This document shows positions 51,679-62,565 of a DNA stretch of 64,000 nt, piece after piece (position 1 is the first letter of the stretch; each line of letters opens with the position of its first letter). The notes below the pieces were generated by a model that made no database searches, was not told where the DNA came from, and worked only from the letters and a program-made list of their open reading frames with translations. This stretch comes from Acidithiobacillus sp. HP-2 (GTDB lineage: Bacteria > Pseudomonadota > Gammaproteobacteria > Acidithiobacillales > Acidithiobacillaceae). The DNA lies in contig NZ_JACKZA010000013.1 of assembly GCF_015100155.1 (NCBI RefSeq), forward strand, positions 42,041 through 106,040, in the 5' to 3' direction. The translations under genes and the position numbers were made by a program.

Positions 51679-52995
51679 TCAGTTTTTAGCGGGCAGGTTT
51701 TCCAGTTCCTCCAGGCTTTTCATACGCGATTCCACGCCATAAATCAGGGTGGCCAGCAAGCCGAGGAGGGCAACAACCGACATAACTACCAGCACCAGAG
51801 GAATTCCCCAGCTTTTTTCAAAAATCGGAAACAGTACGGCGGAAAAGAAGGCCCCCAGCCGCGACAGGGCCGTTGCCAGACCAGCGGCGCTGGCCCGTAA
51901 TTCGGTGGGGAATATTTCCACTGCCAGAGCAAATACGGTGACGCCGGGACCAATACCCACCCCGAAAGAATATACGGCAGCGGCCAGATACACGCCCATA
52001 ATCCAATGGTTCCAGGAGCAGAGCGCAAATACGGCCAGTCCCAGGGACATCAGACCAAAACCAGCACTTTGCAGGGGAATGCGTCCCCAGCGATCCAGAC
52101 GGGAGACAATGAAAACAATTCCAAGGGCCGAAATGATCAGAAAAGCCGCATTGATGGCTGCTGCAGCGGCATTACTGCTGGCCAGACCATTTTCACGCAG
52201 AACCATGGGGAAATAGAGACCAATCCCGAGGCCGACCACGTCCAGACAAAACCAGGGGAAAACGCTGAGAAAAAGGCGTCGTAACCAGGCCTTACGGAGC
52301 AGAATGCGCCACGATTGACGCTGAATCTGAAAACTTTCGAGTTCCGTCTGCCGCTGCGCTGGCGAATAAGCTGGCTGTAGCTGCGCCAGGGCTTCTTCTG
52401 CCTGCTGATATTGCCCTTTGCGCACCAGCCAGCGCGGTGATTCCGGCAAGCCACGACGCAGCCAGAGCAAGGCCAGGGCGGGGACGATGGCGCTGCCCAG
52501 CATCCAGCGCCAGGAATCTGGTCCGGTGGATAACAGCGCCCAGCCGACAAGCGTGGAGAGCAGTGCGCCTACATACCAGGCCAGATTGACCCGGGCAAAG
52601 CGGTTTCCGCGCTGCGCCGACTGGCTGTATTCGGCAACGATGGTGGCCACCAGTGGGTAGTCGAGGCCAATGGCGAGGCCGGTAACGAATCGACCCGCGA
52701 AAAGCGCTGCGGTATCCGGACTGAAGGCACTGATCAAGGCTCCCAGCACATAAAGAAAAATGTTGGGAAAAAGCAGCCGGCGGCGACCAAAACGATCCGT
52801 GAAAAATCCACCAAATAATCCGCCAATCAGGGAGCCGAGCAGGGCCATGGCCATGAGAATGCCGGTTTCCGTAGCCTGCAGATGCCAGGCACTGCTCAGC
52901 GGCAGCAGAACCACCGCCATGATGCTGAGGTCATAGCCATCCAGCAGCATCCCCAACATGGCTGCCCCCAACGCATGCCCGCGACGGTCAGTCAT
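51679..52995 (-). CDS. Major facilitator superfamily transporter (sugar-porter-like)
   Basis: 438 residues from ATG 52995, twelve hydrophobic helices. FTDRFGRRRLL is the loop 2-3 signature, SPRWLVRKGQYQQAEEALAQLQ follows helix 6, and SRLDRWGRIPLQSAG is the loop 8-9 counterpart, so it belongs to the metabolite:H+ symporter group (DGYDLSIMAVVLLPL start). Substrate not determinable. The start overlaps the fghA stop, suggesting linkage to formaldehyde or C1 acid handling; a far upstream start is less likely. Confidence 0.8.
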   Translation of the reverse strand: MTDRRGHALGAAMLGMLLDGYDLSIMAVVLLPLSSAWHLQATETGILMAMALLGSLIGGLFGGFFTDRFGRRRLLFPNIFLYVLGALISAFSPDTAALFAGRFVTGLAIGLDYPLVATIVAEYSQSAQRGNRFARVNLAWYVGALLSTLVGWALLSTGPDSWRWMLGSAIVPALALLWLRRGLPESPRWLVRKGQYQQAEEALAQLQPAYSPAQRQTELESFQIQRQSWRILLRKAWLRRLFLSVFPWFCLDVVGLGIGLYFPMVLRENGLASSNAAAAAINAAFLIISALGIVFIVSRLDRWGRIPLQSAGFGLMSLGLAVFALCSWNHWIMGVYLAAAVYSFGVGIGPGVTVFALAVEIFPTELRASAAGLATALSRLGAFFSAVLFPIFEKSWGIPLVLVVMSVVALLGLLATLIYGVESRMKSLEELENLPAKN

Positions 52996-53857
52996 GAGCG
53001 GGTGACCTGGGTACAGCACCCAGATGGCGGGCATGAAAATTCAGATGTTCTCCGATGAAACTGCTGATGAAAAAATAGCTGTGATCATAGGTTTCATGCC
53101 AGCGGAGGGTGATTTGGGGGTCATTCAGGGCCTCCAGATATTCGGTTTTCAGTTCTGCCTCCAGAAAGGGATCGGCGCGTCCCTGATCTATCAGGATGGG
53201 CGGGTGCTGTTGGTCCGAACTTTTGAGGAGTTCCAGGCTGTCATAAGCCAGCCATTGCCGGGTATCGGCACCGAGGTAGCGACTGAAGGCTTTTTGTCCC
53301 CAGGGCGTCTGACTGGGGGCGGATACCGGGGCGAAGGCCGACAGGGACTGATACTGCCCGGGTCGTCGTAATCCGCAGACCAGAGCCCCGTGACCGCCCA
53401 TGGAGTGCCCGCAAATGCCCTGGACGCCTGCGCTCATGGGAAAATTCCGGGCAATGAGGGCGGGAAGTTCTTCGGTTACATAGGAAAACATCTGATAGTG
53501 AGTCTGCCAGGGGGCTTGCGTTGCATCCAGATAAAATCCGGCACCGCTGCCGAAGTCCCAGTCGTCATTTTCTCCTGCAATGCCGGTATTACGGGGGCTG
53601 GTATCGGGGGCTACCAGGATAAGACCCAGTTCTGCCGCATAGCGCTGAGCCCCCGCCTTGATCATGAAGGTTTCTTCGCTGCAGGTCAGGCCGGCAAGAA
53701 AAGTCAGCACCGGAAGTTTTTCCCCTGGTTGATGCGGGGGTATGAAAATCGCAAAACGCATGGGTCCCTGGCAGTGCCGGGATGGATGTTCATAGCGCTC
53801 CATGCGCCCGGCAAAGCAGGCATGCGATTCGAGAAGCTCCAGTTCTTGAGCGGGCAT
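52988..53857 (-). CDS. fghA: S-formylglutathione hydrolase
   Basis: 289-residue alpha/beta hydrolase of the esterase D family. The nucleophile Ser is in GHSMGGHGALV. It releases formate and glutathione from S-formylglutathione, the product of the upstream FrmA enzyme. LTFLAGLTCSEETF (oxyanion-hole region) and HETYDHSYFF at the C-terminus (catalytic His) are conserved. It follows frmA by eight bases, so one operon. Confidence 0.93.
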   Translation of the reverse strand: MPAQELELLESHACFAGRMERYEHPSRHCQGPMRFAIFIPPHQPGEKLPVLTFLAGLTCSEETFMIKAGAQRYAAELGLILVAPDTSPRNTGIAGENDDWDFGSGAGFYLDATQAPWQTHYQMFSYVTEELPALIARNFPMSAGVQGICGHSMGGHGALVCGLRRPGQYQSLSAFAPVSAPSQTPWGQKAFSRYLGADTRQWLAYDSLELLKSSDQQHPPILIDQGRADPFLEAELKTEYLEALNDPQITLRWHETYDHSYFFISSFIGEHLNFHARHLGAVPRSPAHD

Positions 53858-53865
53858 GAAATACC

Positions 53866-55126
<1,261 letters not shown>

Positions 55127-55156
55127 GGGTTTCTCCTTGTGAAGCATTACCGACTT

Positions 55157-55432
55157 TCAGGACAGAAGACCGGCGTCCTCTGCGGCCAATGCGCCGATGG
55201 CAGACCAGTCACGGATGGCGCCGCCCACCGCAGCAAGGCGAATAAAGCGATCACGCAAGAGGCTCACCAGGGGCAATGGAACATTCAGATTGTCCGCCGC
55301 TGCGCCCTGATCAACAAGCGCCTGCATTTTCCCGGGAGAGCGGTTAAATATCTTCAGATTGACTCCGGAAGTGAGCAGCCTGGCTGCCATTCCCGACCCC
55401 ATCTGCCCCAGTCCTACGAAACCCACTTGCAT
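55157..55432 (-). pseudogene. Beta-hydroxyacid dehydrogenase gene with internal deletion
   Basis: The first 50 or so residues (QVGFVGLGQMGSGMAARLLTSGVNLKIFNRSP) are a Rossmann NAD(P)-binding start of the 3-hydroxyisobutyrate dehydrogenase family, about 290 aa when intact. They run without a frame break into VPLPLVSLLRDRFIRLAAVGG...DWSAIGALAAEDAGL, the family C-terminus. About 190 middle residues with the catalytic Lys are missing. Looks like one clean in-frame internal deletion; inactive as a dehydrogenase. Confidence 0.8.
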
Positions 55433-55622
55433 GGTGACCTCCTTGTTTTGCATCTGTTACATACCGGACGGTTGGTTCTAACCTTAGTGAGAATCCCTGT
55501 TTTCGTCAACAATGTATGATTTGGTGCGAAATTTTTACGAAATGCCTTGCATGTCTCCAGAATAGTCCCTATGCTCGCCATTGGACACGTGGTCCGAATT
55601 TACGCAATAGGAAGTGCATCAA

Positions 55623-55826
55623 ATGGCAACAGGTACAGTAAAGTGGTTTAACGACAGTAAAGGTTTCGGTTTCATTACTCCTGAAGATGGCAAAGAAGAT
55701 GTATTCGTGCATCATTCCGCCATTCAGGGCAGCGGCTTCAAGACCCTGGCAGAAGGCGCACGTGTATCGTTCAACAGTGTTCGCGGCCCCAAAGGCATGC
55801 AGGCTGAGGACGTGCGCGAGATCTAA
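55623..55826 (+). CDS. Cold-shock protein (CspA family)
   Basis: 67-residue OB-fold RNA chaperone. RNP1 KGFGFI and RNP2 VFVHHSAI motifs, starting [18 protein letters not shown]. It binds single-stranded RNA/DNA and melts structures. AGGAAG eight bases before the ATG at 55623; a short upstream in-frame start is not favoured. A strong terminator follows. Confidence 0.95.
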   Translation: MATGTVKWFNDSKGFGFITPEDGKEDVFVHHSAIQGSGFKTLAEGARVSFNSVRGPKGMQAEDVREI

Positions 55827-55852
55827 TCCCTAGCGGATGATTATCGCCCAGG

Positions 55853-55879
55853 GCGCCGCAATTGCGGCGCTTTTTTTTT
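55853..55879 (+). terminator. Rho-independent terminator of the cold-shock gene
   Basis: GCGCCGCAATTGCGGCGC perfect hairpin followed by nine T residues. Confidence 0.9.
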
Positions 55880-55942
55880 CGAGAGCGCGTGCAATTGGCG
55901 TCAGAGCGCTTATGCCAGCCGGCAACTGCTTATAGCCGCTTG

Positions 55943-56878
55943 TCAGATAACCCGTGCCTGCAATAAATCCTGAATACCTTCAGATAAAGACCAGAAAGGT
56001 TGGCATAAGTGCTTGCGCATTCGCCCGTTATCCGCAATGGAACGGAGGATATCTCCTTCTACGGGTGGAACCCATTCAATATGGGATGGCGCACTGACAA
56101 GTTGTTGGATAGTTTTTGCCAGGTTGAGAATGGTAGTCGCTTCTCCTCGAGCAATGTTGATGGTCCCCTGAGCCTTTCCGACAAGTGCTGCCACGTTGGC
56201 CTGAGCAACATCTTTGACATGAATGAAATCGCGTTCCTGGCTGCCATCACCACGAATGGTCAGCGCCTGCCGGGAAAGCGCCTGAGCCACAAAACGGGAA
56301 ATTACCCCGCTATAGGGGGATTGGGGATCCTGTCGGGGACCGTAAACATTAAAGTAACGTAAGCCTAAATGAGAAAGTCGATGCATGCGGCCATAGAGGT
56401 CTGCATATAGCTCGTTCGTATATTTTTCCATTCCATAAGGAGAAATTGGCAAAGCTGGTTCATCTTCATTCAGAGGCAGTTTTGTGGGGTTACCATATAC
56501 AGCTGCCGAAGATGCATACACAAGGCGCGCATGGTGTTTGCGGGCTTCTTCGAGAACGCCAACATAAGCCAGAATGTTCTGCTGGCAGGAAAAAACAGGG
56601 TCCTCCTGACTTCTGATGACGGAAACCTGGGCGGCAACATGCAATATGTGGGTCACGCCTTCACAGACTTGATGCAGGAGTATTCGATTGGTCATGTCGC
56701 CCAATATAAAATCCAGACGGTCATGACTTGCGGGTAAGTTATCCCTTTTTCCGGTGGAGAGGTTATCCAGAACACGGACGTGATAACCTTCAGAAAGCAG
56801 AAGCTCTACCGTGTGGGAGCCGATGAAGCCGGCACCACCGACCACCAAGATGGTTCCTGCACGCTGTTTTGAATTCAT
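55943..56878 (-). CDS. pelX: NAD-dependent UDP-sugar epimerase, likely PelX
   Basis: 311 residues, extended short-chain dehydrogenase. The nucleotide motif GGAGFIGSHTVELL and the catalytic YGMEK (YxxxK) are present, with a Ser in VYASSAAVYG. It likely interconverts UDP-GlcNAc and UDP-GalNAc, the Pel precursor. It follows pelG by about 20 bp on the same strand, the place where PelX epimerases occur in some Pel clusters. Other GalE-like roles cannot be excluded. Confidence 0.8.
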   Translation of the reverse strand: MNSKQRAGTILVVGGAGFIGSHTVELLLSEGYHVRVLDNLSTGKRDNLPASHDRLDFILGDMTNRILLHQVCEGVTHILHVAAQVSVIRSQEDPVFSCQQNILAYVGVLEEARKHHARLVYASSAAVYGNPTKLPLNEDEPALPISPYGMEKYTNELYADLYGRMHRLSHLGLRYFNVYGPRQDPQSPYSGVISRFVAQALSRQALTIRGDGSQERDFIHVKDVAQANVAALVGKAQGTINIARGEATTILNLAKTIQQLVSAPSHIEWVPPVEGDILRSIADNGRMRKHLCQPFWSLSEGIQDLLQARVI

Positions 56879-56900
56879 GTTATTTAACGTCCTTTATATT

Positions 56901-58277
56901 TTAATGAGATCTAACGAAGGTGATGAAGTCGATGTCGCGCAAGTCTCGTTGCAACAAAAAAAGTCCCAGTATATCAGCAATAAACAAAGAAAACATGAAT
57001 CCCATGCCATAAAAAAATGGGCCACCCTGTAAGCTTAACCAGGTAAAAATGACATTTCCTAAAAAAAAGATCAAGGTCATTAAAGTGCTGCGACCACGTA
57101 AATCCATATAGAAATAAACATTCAAAATACTCATGAATAAAAGTTGCAAGCTGACGCCAATAACGTCAAACTGGAAAATTCGTGAATAGCTGACGGGATA
57201 ACCCAGCAAGCTGAGTATTTGCGGAGTAAAGGCGATGGCAAATATGACGGTTATGCCTTGCACCTTGGCAATATCCCATAAACCGGTTCTGGTGGCGTTG
57301 ATCATCCCCTGTTTGGCTATGAGGAGCTCAGAATAATTTCCACCTTCGACAATGACACGATTATAGGCTTCATAAGCTTCCACAAAATCAGTTTCAAGGC
57401 GAAAGAGAAACATGGCCAGGCCTGGTACAATCAGGAGATAACTCAGAAAAATGGGTACATCATAAATTGGCGAAGCGCGCAGCGGTCCAATGACCAGAGC
57501 ACTGGTGTCTGGAGTGAACCAAAACAGGAGTTTATCTGCCCAGACGGCGGCGTTGAAAAATAGTCCTACCCAAGCAAGAGACCAGAACATGCGCTGAGTG
57601 CTGAGGACACTCCCTGGAAAGCTGAGCATGCCCGGAAACTGTCGAATGACCATGGCCCCCAGGCTCATTAACAAAATACCCTGACCGAGATCGAAAGCCA
57701 GCAAATAACCATATAGACCATGATCGGCTCCCAGATAGATGCCTGCCAAGACAATTGTTGTGTAGGCCGCCAGATACCAGGCAACCAGAGCCTTATAGTC
57801 TTTGAGGCTGGTTCCCATAATCGTTAGAATCCATACCCCGCAGAGCTCTACAAAGCCTGTACCCATCAGGAACTGATAAAAAATAGGGGTATTACCGAAA
57901 AACAGGGTTGCTATGACGTACGCAAGAATGATACCGAGGGTACAGATGCTGGCGATCATCATAAGGATGATGGATATGACGGCTTTTTTTTCCCGGGCAA
58001 AAAGCATGTCAGCAATATAACGGGTAAACAGCAACTGAACAGGGCCAGTAAAAATCAGTGAGGACATGATCAGATAAGTTACCGAAACCTGAAACTCAAT
58101 AACGGCTGAGCTGTGCTCATTCTGGCTCATGGCCAGAAAGCCTAAAAGCAGGATGCCAAAAATAGATAACAACCATGGTCCTGAAGAAACAATTCCCGCG
58201 AAGCCGTACGCCTGTAGTAATGAAAAGTAGGTTCTGCGTTTGAGAATCCTGCGTAACTCAAATCCAATGCCGGCCAT
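56901..58277 (-). CDS. pelG: Pel exopolysaccharide transporter PelG
   Basis: 458 residues, about twelve hydrophobic helices of the polysaccharide-flippase (MVF/Wzx-like) type, starting MAGIGFELRRILKRRTYFSLLQAYGFAGIVSSGPWLLSI. It moves the Pel polymer across the inner membrane with PelD/E/F. Starts two bases after the natural pelF stop frame. Intact. Confidence 0.93.
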   Translation of the reverse strand: MAGIGFELRRILKRRTYFSLLQAYGFAGIVSSGPWLLSIFGILLLGFLAMSQNEHSSAVIEFQVSVTYLIMSSLIFTGPVQLLFTRYIADMLFAREKKAVISIILMMIASICTLGIILAYVIATLFFGNTPIFYQFLMGTGFVELCGVWILTIMGTSLKDYKALVAWYLAAYTTIVLAGIYLGADHGLYGYLLAFDLGQGILLMSLGAMVIRQFPGMLSFPGSVLSTQRMFWSLAWVGLFFNAAVWADKLLFWFTPDTSALVIGPLRASPIYDVPIFLSYLLIVPGLAMFLFRLETDFVEAYEAYNRVIVEGGNYSELLIAKQGMINATRTGLWDIAKVQGITVIFAIAFTPQILSLLGYPVSYSRIFQFDVIGVSLQLLFMSILNVYFYMDLRGRSTLMTLIFFLGNVIFTWLSLQGGPFFYGMGFMFSLFIADILGLFLLQRDLRDIDFITFVRSH

Positions 58278-58279
58278 GT

Positions 58280-59781
58280 TCAGTTAGCCATCCCGGCTTG
58301 ATAAAGGCTGCGATAGCTTGCAAACATGTATTCCTCCCGATAATTTTTTTCTACCCTGTCAACCGCATTTTACTGCAGAACGTCCAGGTGTCAGAATCAT
58401 TCAGTAGAGCATGAATTTCTTTTGCCAATGCGTTCGGGTTGGCAATGGGTACTATTTTTCCCGCCGGTTCAGCACTATCTTCTTTGCTGGTTCCATAAAC
58501 AAGTTCACGACAGGAGCCAACATCTGTGGCTACTACAGGCACTCCAGCAGCAAAACTCTCAAGAACAGAAAGAGGCAGACCTTCACTAATGGAGCTAAGA
58601 ACAGTAAGACGTACCTGGCTGAGAACATCCTGTACCGGAACATATCCCAGAAATTTGACTTTTTCTCTTAAACCGAGATGTTCTACTAACAGAAAGCATT
58701 CCTGATAATATTCTTCATCCTCTTCAATGGGGCCAGCAATCCAGAATTCAGGTGTATCTGTTTCCATTTGTTGAATGAGTTTCGCGGCGCGAATGAAGGT
58801 TTTGATGTCCTTGATAGGAACCACCCTGCCCACCAAGGCAACAATGTTTTTACGTTCTGCAAAAGGGAATCGACAGGTTATGAAATTCTCGACTGGAATT
58901 CCGTTGGGAATCGTACATAATTTTTGTTGATCGGCGCCATCGGCGATCTGGAGTTCGACCACACCCGAATACAAGTTGATAATGTGTTGCGCCTGTTGAT
59001 AGGTCAGGCGTCCAATAAATTCAAAAAAACGAATCCACAAGTGGCGCAGATAGTGCATTCGGCCAGCCTGACGGAGGAATTCGTCGTCCTCATGAATCCA
59101 GCGCGCGAGCATGAGATCAATGCGCCTTTCTTTGGTATAAATTCCATGCTCTGAAACGATCAGTGGAATATCCCCGGATTTGCTGAGTAAAGCTCCAAGA
59201 TATCCTGCATAACCTGTTGATGGACAGTGAACAATCCGGGATTCCGGGGCGTTTTGCATGGCCATCTGGAGAAACCAGAGGGGGGCATGCATTCCACGTA
59301 TCGTCCAGAAGTAGTCTACAAAAGAGGGTTGGTCAGGAATTTCTGAGTAGCATTCGATGAAATAATCCCAGACTTTTCTGTTTTCAAAAAAGGCTTTTTG
59401 AGAAATATTAAAAACCTTTCCGTACTGGCTTATATCAACACCAGCCTCACATTTTGAAAGACATTTTTTCATTTCCTGATGAGCATCTGCAACCGCAGAA
59501 AGTTCGCTTGTTGAGACTTTGGAATGATGATTATTTCCGGAATGATCACTGGCTCCATACAGAAAGTACTCGGCGTAGTAACAAATATTATCCGGAAGTG
59601 TATAGGGCTTTGCCGTATAGTCCTCAATCGTGCTGCCCAGAAAAATGACACCGAAGCGATATTCAGGAAATCCAACTATCAGACGATTCACCCAGGACGA
59701 TACTCCGCCACGTACATAGGGAAAGGTGCCTTCCAGAACCAGGAGAATGTCTACTGAATCGGCTTTCCGGACTGGAATCAT
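58280..59781 (-). pseudogene. pelF: Pel glycosyltransferase PelF, 3' frameshift
   Basis: GT4 glycosyltransferase that polymerises the Pel chain from UDP-sugars in the cytoplasm. ATG 59781 overlaps the pelE stop (ATGA) and is behind GGAGG; start DILLVLEGTFPYVRGGVSSWVN; catalytic EX7E in SEGLPLSVLE. The reading frame ends early at 58351 after FCSKMRLTG. In another frame the sequence continues VEKNYREEYMFASYRSLYQAGMAN and stops at 58280, adjoining pelG. Adding one A to the four-A run at 58368-58371 would restore the full C-terminus. The catalytic core is intact, so residual function is possible. Confidence 0.8.
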
Positions 59782-60701
59782 GGCTTTCCTCCTGTCCAAA
59801 AAGAAAAGGAGGGGCCGTATCGTGGAGACAGTTTCAGTTCTGGGTGTGCCCGGTAAATATCGAACATTTTGTCAATATTTCTGCTTCGAAAATAGGCCGA
59901 AGCCAGGTGTGGGGCAACAATACTGCTGGCAATCTTTTTTGCTTCAGCATTTTTCATTTCGGAAATGGCTTTATCTACTTTGCCCGTTTCCAGTAGATGA
60001 AGACCCATAAGCAGCTTCATGGACGGAGAATCGTGGTCCATGTTTGCATAGTCTGGCTCCCATTTTGTTGGCGCGCCTGCCGATGAAGGTGTAGCCATTT
60101 CACGGGCCTCCGTGTGGTGGATGTTCCAGTAAAGCCATTGCCTGGAATCCTGTATGCGCCGTAGGGTTCCCGCTTCGTGGGCGTGTGTTTGTTGCGCATT
60201 CAAATGTATCAGTAATTCGGTATTTTCCTGTTCACGTCGATCCAGGGCGGCATAGGCCAACAAACGCACTTCTTCCGCCTCGTCTGATAGTGCTCCACGC
60301 AACAATTGCGACTGATTGAAAAACTGTGATTCGGCGATCTGGGAAACAGCGGCCAATCTTTGTCGCGGGTCCCGGGAATGGCGAAGACGTGCGGCAACAC
60401 TTCCGGGGGCTACTGTGGATGTGGTGAGCCGGATGTCGCGCATGACCGGCGGCAGTTTGACTGGCTCAAGTTCGGGCTCATGGAGCCGCCATGCGACACT
60501 CCGCAAAAAAATGGCATACACCAGTATGACTGCTGGACCAAATAAAGGTATTACCGATGCAATAATAACGAACAGTAATAAAGGAAATCTTTTATCCACT
60601 GTTTGCCCGGTTTTTGCTACGATCAGATAACTGGTCAAAAGACAGAGAAACCAGTAAAGACCATAAATAAGCAGAGATGTGTTGCTGCTGAATGAATTCA
60701 T
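59778..60701 (-). CDS. pelE: Pel system TPR protein PelE
   Basis: 307 residues. Two N-terminal membrane segments (LLIYGLYWFLCLLTSYLIVAKTG and FPLLLFVIIASVIPLFGPAVILVYAIFL), then a cytoplasmic helical repeat region with TPR-like units (LLMGLHLLETGKVDKAISEMKNAE, PHLASAYFRSRNIDKMFDIYRAH). It forms the inner-membrane complex with PelD, F and G. Overlaps pelD by 4 bp and pelF by 4 bp. Confidence 0.88.
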   Translation of the reverse strand: MNSFSSNTSLLIYGLYWFLCLLTSYLIVAKTGQTVDKRFPLLLFVIIASVIPLFGPAVILVYAIFLRSVAWRLHEPELEPVKLPPVMRDIRLTTSTVAPGSVAARLRHSRDPRQRLAAVSQIAESQFFNQSQLLRGALSDEAEEVRLLAYAALDRREQENTELLIHLNAQQTHAHEAGTLRRIQDSRQWLYWNIHHTEAREMATPSSAGAPTKWEPDYANMDHDSPSMKLLMGLHLLETGKVDKAISEMKNAEAKKIASSIVAPHLASAYFRSRNIDKMFDIYRAHPELKLSPRYGPSFSFWTGGKP

Positions 60702-61999
60702 ATGGACACTTCTGAGTCAAACAATTGTTTGATCTGTTTTTCGCAATGCTGCGCGCTGATTGAGAAAATTTTATGGTGAATAAAGCTTTTTTCCCATTCT
60801 TCACCATAATGCAAGCTGCTTTCAGTCCGCATGCGCTGAAAATGGCCCTCTGCCGCCATGCTGCCTGCGAAAGGTAATAATACAATCAGCTGTAGTTTCT
60901 CCTCTTCTCTGTGGAGCCAGAGGACATCCAGGCCTCGACGTAAACGCTGCAGATAATCCAAAACCTTTTCAGCATATGGACCGGTATGAAAATCATAACG
61001 AACCATGATACCAACTTGCGGTACCCGTTGTGCGAGCTTCTGTAATTGCATGAAGTCCGTCGCAAACTCTGGAGGACAGTCAGACCATATTTTTAACAAG
61101 GGGGCAGCCTGGGCAAGGGACTCAGCATAGGTACAAAGATACTGAAAAATGACTTCAATAGTTTGCAGGCTTTCTTTGTTGATGGCGAAAAAAGACATTT
61201 CCTCAATAGTCAGTACATAATCGTGTCTACTAAGACTCCTGTGTATGTGTACGCTGATATAATGGCGAAACTGGGTAATCTCCAGATCAGCCAGAGACTG
61301 ACTTTCGCCACTATTCAGGGATTCTCTGAGGACAGGGTCCTGTTCCTGCCAGGGTTGTGCATTACCAAATGCGGCAATTAAACGCGGAGAATGATGCCCC
61401 GACTGGATATCATACAGACTGGCAATCTGAACCCCAACCAGCTGGTTTAAAAAATAAAGCGTATTATAGGCAAGTTCAGCGTCCAGACGTCCCTGTTTTT
61501 GTGCCAGCTGATTTTTGATTTCGAGTAAGGCACTCCGCACCGACATGGGCTGATAAAGCAGACTTTGTTCCAGACGGTCCTGTGAAATTCGCGTCACATA
61601 CAGATCGTCGGATAACTGTCGAAAGCGGGTGGCAGTAATTTCCTCTTGCAAGGATCGTCCCGCTTCCTGCCTGGCCCAAAATCCGGCATATTCTGACGCA
61701 ATGAGAATAACCAGTACGGTTCCGGCAAATATTTCCAGGCTTCGTATTTCTGGATATTTATGCCAGAAAAGAGTGCTGGCAAGTGCCGCTACGGAAAGCA
61801 GTGCAGGCATTAACTCATAACGCAGCGCGATCAGTAATGGAATGATCAGAAGCCATGGAAAAGGTTGCCTTAATAACAGAGGGTCTCCAGGATCCAGAGT
61901 CCAGGCCAATAAAATTCCCAGGGCAGGGAGCAGGATGGCTTCCAGCCATCCTGCTCCCCAGTGCGGAAGCGCCGTCACTATCTGTACACGCATTTTCAT
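60698..61999 (-). CDS. pelD: c-di-GMP receptor PelD
   Basis: 433 residues. Four N-terminal membrane segments (about 20-105), a GAF domain (about 160-290) and a degenerate GGDEF domain. The inhibitory-site motif RxxD that binds c-di-GMP reads RGLD at about residues 355-358, and the GGDEF active site itself is not conserved. Binding of c-di-GMP switches on Pel synthesis. The motif is retained, so regulation could still work. Intact. Confidence 0.92.
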   Translation of the reverse strand: MKMRVQIVTALPHWGAGWLEAILLPALGILLAWTLDPGDPLLLRQPFPWLLIIPLLIALRYELMPALLSVAALASTLFWHKYPEIRSLEIFAGTVLVILIASEYAGFWARQEAGRSLQEEITATRFRQLSDDLYVTRISQDRLEQSLLYQPMSVRSALLEIKNQLAQKQGRLDAELAYNTLYFLNQLVGVQIASLYDIQSGHHSPRLIAAFGNAQPWQEQDPVLRESLNSGESQSLADLEITQFRHYISVHIHRSLSRHDYVLTIEEMSFFAINKESLQTIEVIFQYLCTYAESLAQAAPLLKIWSDCPPEFATDFMQLQKLAQRVPQVGIMVRYDFHTGPYAEKVLDYLQRLRRGLDVLWLHREEEKLQLIVLLPFAGSMAAEGHFQRMRTESSLHYGEEWEKSFIHHKIFSISAQHCEKQIKQLFDSEVSI

Positions 62000-62006
62000 C
62001 GGGTCT

Positions 62007-62540
62007 TTAATTCATGGCACGATCAATCAGGCGGTGAATCAGTCCCTGCGCCAGTCCGCCGGTGCCACCACGTCCCAGACTTCCGCCATGGGCACTGCCT
62101 ACCCCCGTCCAGATCACCTTGTCCGCAGGCACATCGACAATCCAGAGTGTCATGGTCACAACAGGCTCGGCGTTGATTCCCGCACGGTAGTTCCATTCAT
62201 CAACACTGCCCCCCAAGGCGTAATGCACCCCATCACTGCGGGCGCTACCGAGTGCAGTCGCGTACTCTTTTTTCCAGTCGCCACCCAGTAATGCCTGGGT
62301 CCGGCTACGAATGGGCAGGGTACCCAAAAGGCGCTGATTGTCACTTTGTAAAATACCCGCTGCCAGTGCTGCCGCACGTTCATTGGCCAACGGAGTTTCC
62401 GTGTTGTTGGCAAAGGGCAATACCGTCCAGGCCGCCCCTTTGCTCAGCGCAACGGGTTTAGCCGACTGGACGTTCATCCCTGCGCAACCGCTGAGTATGA
62501 ATGCCAAAATGGGAATCCAGATTCCTTTTGTTTTTAACAT
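62007..62540 (-). CDS. pelC: Pel outer-membrane lipoprotein PelC
   Basis: 177 residues. Lipobox LSGC in MLKTKGIWIPILAFILSGCAG. WTVLPFANNTETPLANERAAALAAGIL is the family beginning. PelC forms a ring of twelve on the periplasmic face of the outer membrane around PelB and funnels the polymer. Eight bases upstream of pelD. Intact. Confidence 0.88.
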   Translation of the reverse strand: MLKTKGIWIPILAFILSGCAGMNVQSAKPVALSKGAAWTVLPFANNTETPLANERAAALAAGILQSDNQRLLGTLPIRSRTQALLGGDWKKEYATALGSARSDGVHYALGGSVDEWNYRAGINAEPVVTMTLWIVDVPADKVIWTGVGSAHGGSLGRGGTGGLAQGLIHRLIDRAMN

Positions 62541-62565
62541 ATTTTTTCTCCCTCAACAGATCATA

